Part shown: in pieces, positions 15,894-24,800 of the stretch
How the letters are laid out: every line of letters begins with the position of its first letter
Numbering within the stretch: the first letter of the stretch is position 1
NCBI RefSeq assembly: GCF_024703995.1
Contig: NZ_JAMXQV010000006.1
Coordinates: 310,001 to 374,000, forward strand
DNA length: 64,000 bases
From: Amycolatopsis iheyensis
GTDB taxonomy: Bacteria; Actinomycetota; Actinomycetes; Mycobacteriales; Pseudonocardiaceae
Direction: 5' to 3'
The notes under the pieces: generated by a model
Database searches by the model: none
Seen by the model: the letters and a program-made list of their open reading frames with translations, nothing else
Told to the model about the DNA's origin: nothing
Position numbers and translations under genes: made by a program

Positions 15894-16622
15894 CTAGCGG
15901 GGGAGGAAGGGCAGCGCGAAGAGGAAGGCGCCGACGACGACCAGTGCCGCGGACGCCACGCGGTGGAGGTGCCGCCCGCGCAGCCGCCGGGCCAGCCGCG
16001 TGCCCAGCAGCGCCCCGGCGCCGGCGAGCACGCCGAGGACGCTCCCGAGTCCGAAGTGGACGTTCCCGTGCGCCGCGTAGCCGAGCGTCGCGAAGCCGAC
16101 GAGCGGGAGCTGGATGAGCTGCCCGGCCGCGATCGTCGTCAACGCCGGCACGCCGAGCGCCAGCAGGACCGGGACGAGCAGCACTGGTCCGCCCGTGCCG
16201 GTCAGCGCCGAGCCGAACCCGACGGCCGCGCCGACCGCCACCGCGGCCGGCGCGGGGAGGTCACGCCGTTCGCGCGGGCGCGCCCAGAGGTTGAAGGCGC
16301 CGGAGCCGGCGGTTACCACGGCAAGGAAGATCCAGAGGGCCGTGGCCGGGAGGATGCCGTTGACCAGCGCGCCGGCCGCCGCGGCCGGCGCGGCGCCGAG
16401 GGTGAGGAAACCGCCGAAGCGCCACGGCATCGCCTGGTGCCGCGCGTAGGCGAGGGTGCCGACGACGCCGGTGAACAGGAAGGCCCAGCTGCTGGTGCCC
16501 GCCGCCGCGTGGATGTCGAGGACGCCGAGGCCGGTGAGCGCGGGCGGGAGCAGTACGCCGCCGATGCCGATGGCGCCGATGAAGACACCCACCGGCACCG
16601 CGAGGACCAGGACGGCGATCAC
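15894..16622 (-). CDS. TauE/SafE family membrane transporter
   Basis: A 242-residue integral membrane protein of the TauE/SafE (DUF81) family, which exports sulfite, sulfoacetate or related organosulfur anions. The family's N-terminal glycine-rich helix GVFIGAIGIGGVLLPPAL and the second-half repeat GFGSALTGTGGPVLLVPVLLALG are both visible, with about eight hydrophobic segments. The GTG start at 16622 overlaps the regulator stop (GTGA), indicating coupled translation. A D-cysteine desulfhydrase follows. The operon likely handles sulfur released from an organosulfur substrate. Confidence 0.85.
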   Translation of the reverse strand: MIAVLVLAVPVGVFIGAIGIGGVLLPPALTGLGVLDIHAAAGTSSWAFLFTGVVGTLAYARHQAMPWRFGGFLTLGAAPAAAAGALVNGILPATALWIFLAVVTAGSGAFNLWARPRERRDLPAPAAVAVGAAVGFGSALTGTGGPVLLVPVLLALGVPALTTIAAGQLIQLPLVGFATLGYAAHGNVHFGLGSVLGVLAGAGALLGTRLARRLRGRHLHRVASAALVVVGAFLFALPFLPR

Positions 16623-17359
16623 GAGCCGAAGTGCTCGCGCAGCCGGTGCAGCCGGCGTTGCTGGGACGGGGGCATGGTCTCGCACGCGGCGGCATTGTCC
16701 ACAGCGGACAGCAGATGCCTCCGTGCCGCGGCGGCCGCGGCTTTCCCGTCGCCGCGGGCGAGGGCGGCGACGATCTCGCGGTGGTCGTCGGTCCAGCTCT
16801 TCGCCGCACCGGAGGCCCAAGCGGCCGCCTGCGTCTCGCGCCAGCGGGGACCGGACGCGCGGGCGAGCAGCGTCTCGACCTGCTCGCGTAGGTCCGGGTT
16901 CCGGCAGACGCCCGCGAGCGCGGCGTGCAGCCGGTGGTCGGTGTCGGCGGGGATGGTGTCGCCGCCGGTCACGAGCGCCATCCCGGCGACGGCGTCGTGG
17001 GCCTCGTCGAGCGCCCGCGGCTCCGGATCGGCGGCGGCCAGGGCGAGCACGGCGGGTTCGAGGACGAGCCGCGCTTCGAGCAGGTCGACGACCTCCTCGT
17101 GGGTCCGCGCGGCCCGGACGTGCCGGGCCGCGGTCGGCACCGGCGAGGCCCCGAGGACGACGGTCCCGCGGCGGCGCCTCGGTTCGACGTACCCGGCGAA
17201 CTGGAGGGCGCTGAGGGCCTCGCGGACGGACGGCCGGCTGACGGCGAACTCGCGGGCGAGCTCGAGTTCGGTGGGCAGCACGGTGCCGGCGGGCCAGCGC
17301 CCGTCGTCGACCCGGGCCCGCATCTCGGCGGCGATCCGCAAGCCGGCTGTCGTCTCCAC
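16619..17359 (-). CDS. FadR/GntR family transcriptional regulator
   Basis: A 246-residue regulator with an N-terminal GntR winged HTH (about 1-70, GTVLPTELELAREFAVSRPSVREALSALQFAGYVEPRRRRGTVV) and a C-terminal helical FCD ligand domain (about 95-225, EARLVLEPAVLALAAA ... DTDHRLHAALAGVCRNPDLREQVETLL). The conserved His and Asp residues that bind a metal in FCD domains are present. GTG 17359 is taken as start because the DNA-binding domain begins soon after. Two operator-like palindromes lie just upstream, so autoregulation is probable. It heads the operon with the TauE exporter and the desulfhydrase. Confidence 0.85.
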   Translation of the reverse strand: METTAGLRIAAEMRARVDDGRWPAGTVLPTELELAREFAVSRPSVREALSALQFAGYVEPRRRRGTVVLGASPVPTAARHVRAARTHEEVVDLLEARLVLEPAVLALAAADPEPRALDEAHDAVAGMALVTGGDTIPADTDHRLHAALAGVCRNPDLREQVETLLARASGPRWRETQAAAWASGAAKSWTDDHREIVAALARGDGKAAAAAARRHLLSAVDNAAACETMPPSQQRRLHRLREHFGS

Positions 17360-17379
17360 GGTCTCGACGCTAGCACGAT

Positions 17380-17412
17380 TATGTCTGACATATAAGTCGG
17401 TATGTCGGACAA
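17380..17412. promoter_or_regulatory. paired FadR/GntR-type operators
   Basis: TATGTCTGACATA (17380-17392) is a perfect palindrome around a central T. A second, imperfect copy TATGTCGGACAA lies at 17401-17412, 21 bases on. The core GTCnGAC is the classic half-site of FadR-subfamily regulators. Both lie 21-53 bases upstream of the FadR-type gene and also just before the divergent membrane protein gene. Confidence 0.75.
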
Positions 17413-17436
17413 GTCGCCGGGAAATCAGCGGACTGG

Positions 17437-17847
17437 ATGTCCGAGCTGCGCGGCGACGACCGGGCCTTGCCACCGATGGTGCTCGCCAAGCGGCAGTGGT
17501 ACGTCGTCGGGTCGAGGCGGCATCGGCGCGCCTACGTGGCCGCCGAGCTGACCGCCATCTGCGTCGCGGCGGCGTTCGGAGCGGACTCGGCGATCGTCGC
17601 CGTCCTCGGCGCGATCGTACTGGTGGTCACGAGCGCGCGAGCCGCGTTCCAGCCGCACGAGAACTGGGTCGAGTTCAGCCCGCTGCGGTACGACCTCGAA
17701 CGTGAGATCCCGCCCTACGACACCGACACGGCGGTCCAGGCGCTGGTCTTGCGGGTCGAGGACCTCGCGCGCGACAGCGGGCAACGGTGGACCACTCGCC
17801 AGGCGCGCCTCTGGAGCAAGGGCTCGGCGCAGCCCGGGCCGGACTGA
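17437..17847 (+). CDS. small two-TM membrane protein, hypothetical
   Basis: A 136-residue protein with a basic N-terminal stretch (KRQWYVVGSRRHRRAYVAAELT), two hydrophobic segments in close succession (about residues 36-66, AICVAAAFGADSAIVAVLGAIVLVV) and a soluble C-terminal part. The order of basic helix, membrane pair and charged tail recalls DUF4231/SLATT-type proteins, some of which accompany nucleotide-signalling defence genes. That resemblance is loose and no such partner gene is nearby. It is divergent from the FadR-type regulator and could share its operators. Function unknown. Confidence 0.6.
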   Translation: MSELRGDDRALPPMVLAKRQWYVVGSRRHRRAYVAAELTAICVAAAFGADSAIVAVLGAIVLVVTSARAAFQPHENWVEFSPLRYDLEREIPPYDTDTAVQALVLRVEDLARDSGQRWTTRQARLWSKGSAQPGPD

Positions 17848-17888
17848 CGAACCGGCCCCCGGCCGCGTGGCGCGACCGGGGGCCAGGC

Positions 17889-18968
17889 CTACTTGGCCGG
17901 AGGCTCGCCCAGGCGGGTGGCGACGCCGGTCGTGATCGCGCTCGCGCCCGTTTCCGTGCCCGGCTTGATCCACGGGCTGTCCGGGTGCTCGCCGGCGACC
18001 GCGCGCTCGCCGATGAACTGGCCGGTCACCGGGTCGATGATCAGCTGGGTGATCTCGTGGCTGTCGTCGAGGCCGAGGGCCACGCCGCTGCGGCCGTCGA
18101 GGTTCGTCTCCGCCGCGAGGACCTTCATGCCCGGGATCTTCGCCAGCGCCCGGTACCAAGAGGCCCGCAGCGGCGCCGGCATCTGGCCGGCCCGCAGGAT
18201 CTCGATGCCGAAGTGGAACATCACCGCCGGGGTCGAGCCGCGGCCCTTCGTCAGGTCCTGCAGCTTCGCGTACATCCCGGCCGGGTCGTTCGGGAGCGTC
18301 GCGTAGAACGCCGGGCTGTCCCAGTCAGTGGGGTCGTCGCACTTCTTGGCCGGCTTGGACTTCGGGAAGAAGTCGCCGCAGCGGCCCTGCCACTGGCCCT
18401 GGTCGGTCTTCGTGACCTCCGGGACCGGCGCCTGCGACTGCGGCATCGTGCCGCCCAGGAACTTGCCCGTGTCGAGGATCTTCCGGTTCTCCTGCCAGAC
18501 GTCGTGCGCGTCGGCCGGGATCCAGCGGTCGATCTGCTGCTCCCACAGGTACGTGTAGCCGGTCGTCTCGCTGCTCCAGACGCCGCGCTGCACCCACGTG
18601 TGCTCCGAGACGTACTTGAACTGCCCCGGACCCACCGGCTGGTCGACCGCGCCGACGCTGAGGTCGGCCGCCCGGTTCAGCACCTGCGCCGCCGACATCA
18701 GCCGGATGTCGGGCGCGCCGGACGACGTCACGGCCGGTCCGGCGGCAGGCCCGGACGGCTCCGGCTGGGCGACGACGACCGTCACCGCGACCACCCCGGC
18801 CACGGCGGCGGCGACCGGCAGCGCGAAGCGACGCGCCCGCCTCGGCCGCAGCGGGACCGGCGCGGTGTCCAGCTCGGCCATCAGCCGCGCGCGGGCCGCG
18901 GTCAGATCGGCCGGCGCGGTGCGGGCGTCGCGGTGGAGCAGCTCGAGGGTTTCGTCGAGCTCATGCAT
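17889..18968 (-). CDS. CU044_5270 family membrane-anchored protein
   Basis: A 359-residue protein with a cytoplasmic N-terminus (about 1-48), one membrane helix (LPVAAAVAGVVAVTVVVA) and a large outer domain. This is the layout of CU044_5270 family proteins, which occur next to ECF sigma factor genes in actinomycetes. The outer domain has conserved-looking patterns such as FKYVSEHTWVQ, PADAHDVWQENRK and a C-terminal IIDPVTGQFIGER. The ATG at 18968 overlaps the sigma factor stop by eight bases, so the pair is coupled. It probably acts as an anti-sigma or signal-receiving partner, although it lacks a recognisable zinc anti-sigma motif. Confidence 0.82.
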   Translation of the reverse strand: MHELDETLELLHRDARTAPADLTAARARLMAELDTAPVPLRPRRARRFALPVAAAVAGVVAVTVVVAQPEPSGPAAGPAVTSSGAPDIRLMSAAQVLNRAADLSVGAVDQPVGPGQFKYVSEHTWVQRGVWSSETTGYTYLWEQQIDRWIPADAHDVWQENRKILDTGKFLGGTMPQSQAPVPEVTKTDQGQWQGRCGDFFPKSKPAKKCDDPTDWDSPAFYATLPNDPAGMYAKLQDLTKGRGSTPAVMFHFGIEILRAGQMPAPLRASWYRALAKIPGMKVLAAETNLDGRSGVALGLDDSHEITQLIIDPVTGQFIGERAVAGEHPDSPWIKPGTETGASAITTGVATRLGEPPAK

Positions 18969-19533
18969 CGTGGTTCTCCTCGGTGGGGACGAGCAGGGCC
19001 TGGAGCCGGTGGCGGACCCGGTGCAGCCGCGAGCGCACCGTGCTCGCGGGCACGCCGAGCGCTTCGGCGACTTCGGCCGGTTCGAGACCGGCCCAGGAGG
19101 TGAGCAGCAGGACGTCACGGTCCTGTTCGGACAGACCGGCGAGCTCGCCGGCCAGGGTGCGCAACCGCGCCGCCGCGTCGACCCGGCCGGCCACCGCGGT
19201 GTCGTGGCTTTCGGCCGGGCGGTCCTCGGTGCCGGCCTTCGCGGTCAGCTGGAAGCCCCGCACCTCCTGGCGGACGTGGTTGCGCAGCAGGTTGGTCGCG
19301 ATCCCGTAGAGCCAGCCGCGGATCGGCGCCTGGGCGGGGTCGTAGCTGGCCCGTCTTCGCAGCGCGACGACGAAGGTTTCGGCCACGAGGTCGTCCGCGG
19401 CGTGCACGCCCACCCGGCCCGCGAGGTACCCGCGCAGCGGTGCGGCGTACTCGTCGAAGAGCCGCGCGAAGACCTCCTTCGGATCACGCGCGGCGAGGTC
19501 GGGCCGATCGAGCCGTTCGACGATTCTGGTCAC
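18961..19533 (-). CDS. ECF RNA polymerase sigma factor
   Basis: A 190-residue ECF sigma factor. Region 2 (about 20-90) includes FDEYAAPLRGYLAGRVGVHAADDLVAETFVVALRR and PIRGWLYGIATNLLRNHVRQE. Region 4 (about 125-180) reads LAGLSEQDRDVLLLTSWAGLEPAEVAEALGVPASTVRSRLHRVRHRLQ. GTG 19533 is chosen because upstream in-frame codons have no sigma-like sequence. The gene overlaps the following CU044_5270 gene. This sigma/CU044 pairing is a common, poorly studied actinomycete module. Confidence 0.9.
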   Translation of the reverse strand: MTRIVERLDRPDLAARDPKEVFARLFDEYAAPLRGYLAGRVGVHAADDLVAETFVVALRRRASYDPAQAPIRGWLYGIATNLLRNHVRQEVRGFQLTAKAGTEDRPAESHDTAVAGRVDAAARLRTLAGELAGLSEQDRDVLLLTSWAGLEPAEVAEALGVPASTVRSRLHRVRHRLQALLVPTEENHDA

Positions 19534-19649
19534 GCTACTGGTTGTCGGGACCGGCCGCGTGCGTCCCGGATCGCCCGCCCGGATGAGACGCAGGCCACAT
19601 CCGGGGCGCCGGTCGCGAACACGACGGGGGTCTGCGGACAACAGCCGGT

Positions 19650-20534
19650 ATGCACAGGGGAAACGCGATGCTGCTGGCCGGGACGTGCGCCGGCGCGGTG
19701 GTGGCGATGCTCGTGGTGGCCGCGGCGGTGCGCCCGCCCGGGCCGCCGGCGGCCGCCGGCTCGCTGCGCACGACGTCGCCGGCGCTCACGACGAGCGTCG
19801 CGACGACGGCGACCTCGGCCCCGCCGGCGACCGGCGCGACCACGGCCGACCCGCCGGACGGGGCCGAGCTGGCCGCGCTGGTGCCCGGCAAGCTCAGCGT
19901 GCTGGTCCACGACCGCAAGACCGGCCGGGACCTCGTGTCCTACCGGCCGGAGGCGACCTACACCTCGGCGTCGCTGGTCAAGCTGTTCATCGCGCTGGAG
20001 GCGCTGCGGCGGGGCGAGCCCGCCGACGAGGTCGCCGAGATGCTCTCGCGCAGCGACGACGACGTCGCGAGCCGGCTCTGGCTGCGGCTCGGTGGCCCCA
20101 CCATCGTCACCTCGTGGGCCGCCCGGATGGGCCTGACGGCCACGCGCCCGCCGGCCGAGGCCGGGCACTGGGGGAGCACCCTCGTCAGCGCCGCCGACCT
20201 GGTCCGGGTCTACCGGTACCTGATGGACTCCGCGCCCGCCGGGACCCGGCAGGTCGTCCTGCGTGCCCTCGACGGCGCCACCGAGCACGGCGCCGACGGC
20301 TTCGACCAGTACTTCGGCATCCCGGCCGCGGTCACCGCCACCGACTGGGCCGTCAAGCAGGGCTGGTCGTGCTGCGACCCGGGCCGCAACCTGCACACCA
20401 GCGGGCTCGTCGGCGGCCGCCGGTACGTGGTCGTCGTCCTCACCGCCCAGCCCGCCTCGACGGGCTACGCGACGGCGACCGAGCGCGTCACGGCGGTGGT
20501 GAAAGCGCTCTCCGGGCCGCTCGGCTGGGCCTGA
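19650..20534 (+). CDS. class A beta-lactamase-fold serine hydrolase, exported
   Basis: A 294-residue exported protein of the class A beta-lactamase/transpeptidase fold. An N-terminal membrane segment (LLAGTCAGAVVAMLVVAAAV) is followed by a Thr/Ala/Pro-rich linker to about residue 72. The SxxK motif is in SASLVKLF (near 110) and an SDN-like motif in SRSDDDVA (near 132). A clear KTG box is not evident; GLVGG at the end occupies that place. A true penicillinase is therefore doubtful, and a wall-related hydrolase or enzymatically altered member is more likely. It is divergent from the sigma/CU044 pair and may be in its regulon. Confidence 0.75.
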   Translation: MHRGNAMLLAGTCAGAVVAMLVVAAAVRPPGPPAAAGSLRTTSPALTTSVATTATSAPPATGATTADPPDGAELAALVPGKLSVLVHDRKTGRDLVSYRPEATYTSASLVKLFIALEALRRGEPADEVAEMLSRSDDDVASRLWLRLGGPTIVTSWAARMGLTATRPPAEAGHWGSTLVSAADLVRVYRYLMDSAPAGTRQVVLRALDGATEHGADGFDQYFGIPAAVTATDWAVKQGWSCCDPGRNLHTSGLVGGRRYVVVVLTAQPASTGYATATERVTAVVKALSGPLGWA

Positions 20535-20579
20535 CCGGCGCGGGAGGCCCGGCCCGCGCCGATTCGGCGGTACCGTCTC

Positions 20580-21659
20580 GTGGTGGTGAGACGGCGCGAG
20601 GCGGAAGGGGCCAGGGTGGTCGACCGGGCCAAGACGGGGGAACAGGCCAGGGCGTCCGCGCCGGGGCCGCGGCAGCCGAGCCTGGCCGACGTCGCCGGCA
20701 TGGCCGGGGTGTCGCACATGACCGTCTCGCGCGTGGTCAACGAGAGCGGGCCGGTGCGCCCGGAAACCCGCGAGCGGGTCCTCGCCGCGGTGCAGAAGCT
20801 CGGCTACCGGCCCAACACGGCCGCGCGGACGCTGGTCACCGGCCGCTCCGGCACGCTCGGCGTGGTCGCGCTGGAGTCGAACCTCTACGGACCGGCGAGC
20901 ACGCTCTACGGCATCGAGAACGCGGCCCGCGAAGCCGGGTACGGCGTCGCGATCTGCAGTGTCACCCGCCCGGGCCGGACGTCGATCGGCGACGCGGTGG
21001 AGAGCCTGCGGCGCCAAGCGGTCGAAGGGATCGTCGTGATCGCCCCGCACGTCACGGCGGGGCGGGCGCTGGCGGTGGCGCCCTCGGACATCCCGCTGGT
21101 CGCCGTCGGCGGCGGCGAGTCCGCGCCGGTGCCGGTGATCTCGGTCGACCAGTACGACGGCGCCCGCCGCGCCACCGAGCACCTGCTGGCGCTGGGCCAC
21201 AAGACGGTCTGGCACCTGGCCGGGCCGGAGGACTGGCTGGAGGCCCGCGACCGCGAACGCGGCTGGCGCGAGACGCTGGAGCGCCGCGGCCTGCGCGTGC
21301 CCGTGGTGGTGCGGGGGGACTGGAGCCCGCGCTCGGGCTACGAGGTCGGCCGGGTGCTGGCCGGCAAGCGCGGGCTCAAGGCGGTCTTCTCGGCCAACGA
21401 CCAGATGGCGCTGGGCCTGCTGCGGGCGTTCACCGAGGCGGGCCTCCGGGTGCCGGAGGACGTCCAGGTGGCGGGCTTCGACGACGTGCCCGAGTCGGCG
21501 TACTTCAGCCCGCCGCTGACGACGGTCCGGCAGGACTTCATCGAGGTCGGCCGCCGCACGTTCGGGCTGCTGGAGGACCGGATGGCGGGCGGCGACGTCG
21601 GAGCGCGCCACCTCGTGCCGGCCGAGCTGATCGTCCGCGAGAGCACCGGCCCCCGCTGA
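20580..21659 (+). CDS. LacI family transcriptional regulator (copy 1)
   Basis: A 359-residue LacI-type repressor. The HTH reads PSLADVAGMAGVSHMTVSRVVNESGPVRPETRERVLAAVQKLGYRPN (about 35-80), including the hinge helix region. It is followed by a periplasmic-binding-protein-like effector domain (about 90-355, SGTLGVVALESNLYGPASTLYGIENAAREAGY ... FSANDQMALGLLRAF ... GFDDVPESAYFSPPLTTVRQDF). GTG 20580 is the first start in frame; GTG codons further in are possible. It is a close paralogue of the regulator at 36059 and has the same recognition helix (SHMTVSRV). A matching palindrome lies 40 bases downstream, before the GH35 gene. Confidence 0.9.
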   Translation: MVVRRREAEGARVVDRAKTGEQARASAPGPRQPSLADVAGMAGVSHMTVSRVVNESGPVRPETRERVLAAVQKLGYRPNTAARTLVTGRSGTLGVVALESNLYGPASTLYGIENAAREAGYGVAICSVTRPGRTSIGDAVESLRRQAVEGIVVIAPHVTAGRALAVAPSDIPLVAVGGGESAPVPVISVDQYDGARRATEHLLALGHKTVWHLAGPEDWLEARDRERGWRETLERRGLRVPVVVRGDWSPRSGYEVGRVLAGKRGLKAVFSANDQMALGLLRAFTEAGLRVPEDVQVAGFDDVPESAYFSPPLTTVRQDFIEVGRRTFGLLEDRMAGGDVGARHLVPAELIVRESTGPR

Positions 21660-21698
21660 TGTCCCGCGAGTGACTCGTTCGAGACAGCGGACCAGGAC

Positions 21699-21712
21699 AG
21701 TTAGCGCTAACA
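21699..21712. promoter_or_regulatory. LacI-type operator AGTTAGCGCTAACA
   Basis: A 14-bp palindrome with 12 of 14 positions symmetric around the central CG pair. It lies between the LacI gene and the GH35 gene, 104 bases before the GH35 start. It matches the sites at 35985-35998 and 37160-37173, giving the shared form nGTTAnCGCTAACA. The central CG is the hallmark of LacI-family operators. Confidence 0.8.
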
Positions 21713-21815
21713 CTACTCCGGCACTGATCCATCCCGGTGTTGTATCTTGACTGCTTCTGTGTGATCGGCAAAGGATCGTGTTCGGTTCTGGTCCCCGCCG
21801 CCCGGAGGTCCCCGA

Positions 21816-24800
21816 ATGCGTGCCGTCGTCCGGACTCTGCTCGTCGCCGTGCTCGCCCTGGTCGGGGTGACCGTCCCGCAAGCCGGCGCCGCGCCGCCGA
21901 AGGCCGCGCACACCGTCACCTACGACGGCTACTCCTTCCTGGTCGACGGGAACCGCACCTACCTGTGGTCCGGCGAGTTCCACTCCTACCGCCTGCCGAG
22001 CCCCGACCTCTGGCTCGACATCTTCCAGAAGATGAAGGCGGCCGGCTTCAACGCGACGTCGCTCTACTTCGACTGGGGCTACCACTCGCCGCGCCAGGGC
22101 GGCTATGACTTCACCGGCGTCCGCGACCTCGACAAGCTCCTCGACGTGGCGCAGCAAGCCGGCCTCTACGTCATCGCGCGGCCCGGGCCCTACATCAACG
22201 CCGAGGTCGACGGCGGCGGCTTCCCGACCTGGCTGTCGACGACACCCGGCCACACCCGCAGCGCCGACCCGGTCTACCTGAAGTATTCCGACGAGTGGCA
22301 GACGCAGATCGACCGGATCATCGCCCGGCACCAGCTCACCAACGGCACCGGCAGCGTGCTGGCCTACCAGGTCGAGAACGAGTACTACAACGGCGGCGCC
22401 GACGGCCGCGCCTACATGAAGCACCTCGAGGACACGGCCCGCGCCGACGGCATCACGGTCCCGCTGGTGGGCAACAACAACGGCACCTTCAACGCCGGCG
22501 AGGCCGCCCTCGACGTCGACGCCGCCGACTCCTACCCGCAGGGCTTCGACTGCTCGAACCCGACGCACTGGAACGGCGTCCCGGACATCAGCTACGACCA
22601 CGTCCCCGGCAAGCCGCTGATCACCGCCGAGTTCCAGGGCGGCGCCTTCGACCCGTGGGGCGGCCCCGGCTACGAGAAGTGCGCGCAGCTGATCAACGAC
22701 CAGTTCGCCGACGTCTTCTACAAGCAGAACATCGCGGTCGGCGCCACCGGCCAGAGCTTCTACATGCTGCACGGCGGCACGTCCTGGGGCTGGAGCGCGA
22801 TCCCGCAGAACTACACCTCCTACGACTACGGCGCCGCGATCACCGAAGGCCGCCAGTTCGACCCGAAGTACGACGAGGACAAGCTGATCGGCTACTTCAC
22901 CCAGGCCGTCACCCCGCTGACCAAGACCGACGGGCTCGCGCAGGCGCCGCTGACCGACCCGGCGCTGACCGACACCGCGCGGATCAACCCGGACACCCGC
23001 ACGCAGTTCCACACCCTGCGCCACACCGACTCGACGTCGACGGCGAACACCACGACGACCATGGCGCTCGACCTGGCCGCGCACGCCGGGTACACCTACG
23101 ACGACCGCGCCACCGAGGTCGGCTACACCGGCACGTGGAGCCACGTCGGGCCCGAGGTGAACTACACCGGCGGCGACTACCAGCACACCGAGTCCTTCTC
23201 CGAGGCCACCGGCGACAGCGTCAGCATCCCCTTCACCGGCACCGGGATCCGCTGGGTGACCTCCAAGGACGGCAACCACGGCATTGCCGACGTCTACCTC
23301 GACGAAGCGAAGGTCGGCACCGTCGACCTCTACGCGGCCACCAAGCAGAACCAGGTCACCGGCTACGAGGCCCGCGACCTGCCCGCCGGCGCGCACACGC
23401 TCAAGATCGTCGTCAGCGGGCAGAAGAACGCCCAGGCCACCGGGTCGTTCGTCGTCGTGGACGCCGTCGACCTGCTGACCGGCAGCGGCGACTACTACCC
23501 GGTCGTCCCGCAGCAGCCCGGCACCGGGATCACGCTGAACGGGCGCCAGTCGAAGATCGTCGTCGCCGGCTACGACCTCGGGCGGACCCGCCTGCAGTAC
23601 TCGACGTCGGAAATCCTGACGAACGCGGCGATCGGCGGCCGGGACGTCGCGGTGCTCTACGGCGACCGGGGTGGTCCCGGTGAGACCGTGCTGCGGTTCG
23701 CGAAGCAGCCGACCGTGCAGGTGCTCGGCGGCTCCGCGACGTCCACTTGGGACCCCGCCCGCGGTGACCTGCGGCTGAACTACACCCACGACGGCCTGAC
23801 CCGGGTGCTCGTCACCGCGCCCGGCGCGCGGCCGCTGCTCCTGCTGCTCGCCGACAAGGCGACGGCGGCGACGTTCTGGCGCCAGGACACCGCGTCGGGC
23901 CCGGTGCTCGTCCGCGGCACCCACCTGGTGCGGACGGCGGCCCAGCAGTACGGCACCCTCGCCCTCACCGGCGACACGGGCACCGACGGCGCGTTCGAGG
24001 TCTTCTCGGCCGCGAACAGCGTGTCGTGGAACGGATCGCGCGTCCCGACGAAACCGACGTCGAGCGGCAGTCTCACCGGTGCCGCGCCGACCGCGAAGGC
24101 CGTCACGCTGCCGGCGCTCACCGGCTGGAAGCACCAGCAGGAGTCGCCGGAAAGCCAACCCGGTTTCGACGACTCCGCGTGGCCGGTCGCCGACAAGGAC
24201 ACCACCAACAGCTCGACGGCACTCGGCACGAGGCCCGTGCTGTTCGCCGACGACTACGGCTTCCACACCGGCAACACGTGGTATCGCGGCCACTTCACCG
24301 GCGACGGGAAGCAAACCGGGATCACGCTGTCGAGCCAGAGCGGCGGCCCGGCGGGCGCGTTCTCGGCGTGGCTCAACGGTGTCTTCCTCGGCAGCTCGAA
24401 GGACCCGCAGCACACGTTCTCGTTCCCGGCCGGCGCGCTGCGCGCGGGCGACAACGAGATCTCCGTGCTGACCGTGAACATGGGGCACGAAGAGGACTAC
24501 GGCGCGGCGAACGGGAGCAAGGCCGCGCGTGGCCTCACCGCCGCGCGGCTGACCGGCGCGCCGCTGACGTCGGTGACCTGGCGGCTGCAGGGTGTCCGGG
24601 GTGGGGAGACCGGCCTCGACCCGGTCCGCGGCCCGCTCAACACCGGCGGCCTGTACGGCGAGCGCGCGGGCTGGTCGCTGCCCGGCTTCCCCGACGGCCG
24701 CTGGACGCCGGCCTCGCTGCCCGCCAAGGACACGACGCCGGGTGTCTCGTGGTACCGGACGACGGCCGACCTGGATCTGCCGCGCGGCCAGGACACTTCG

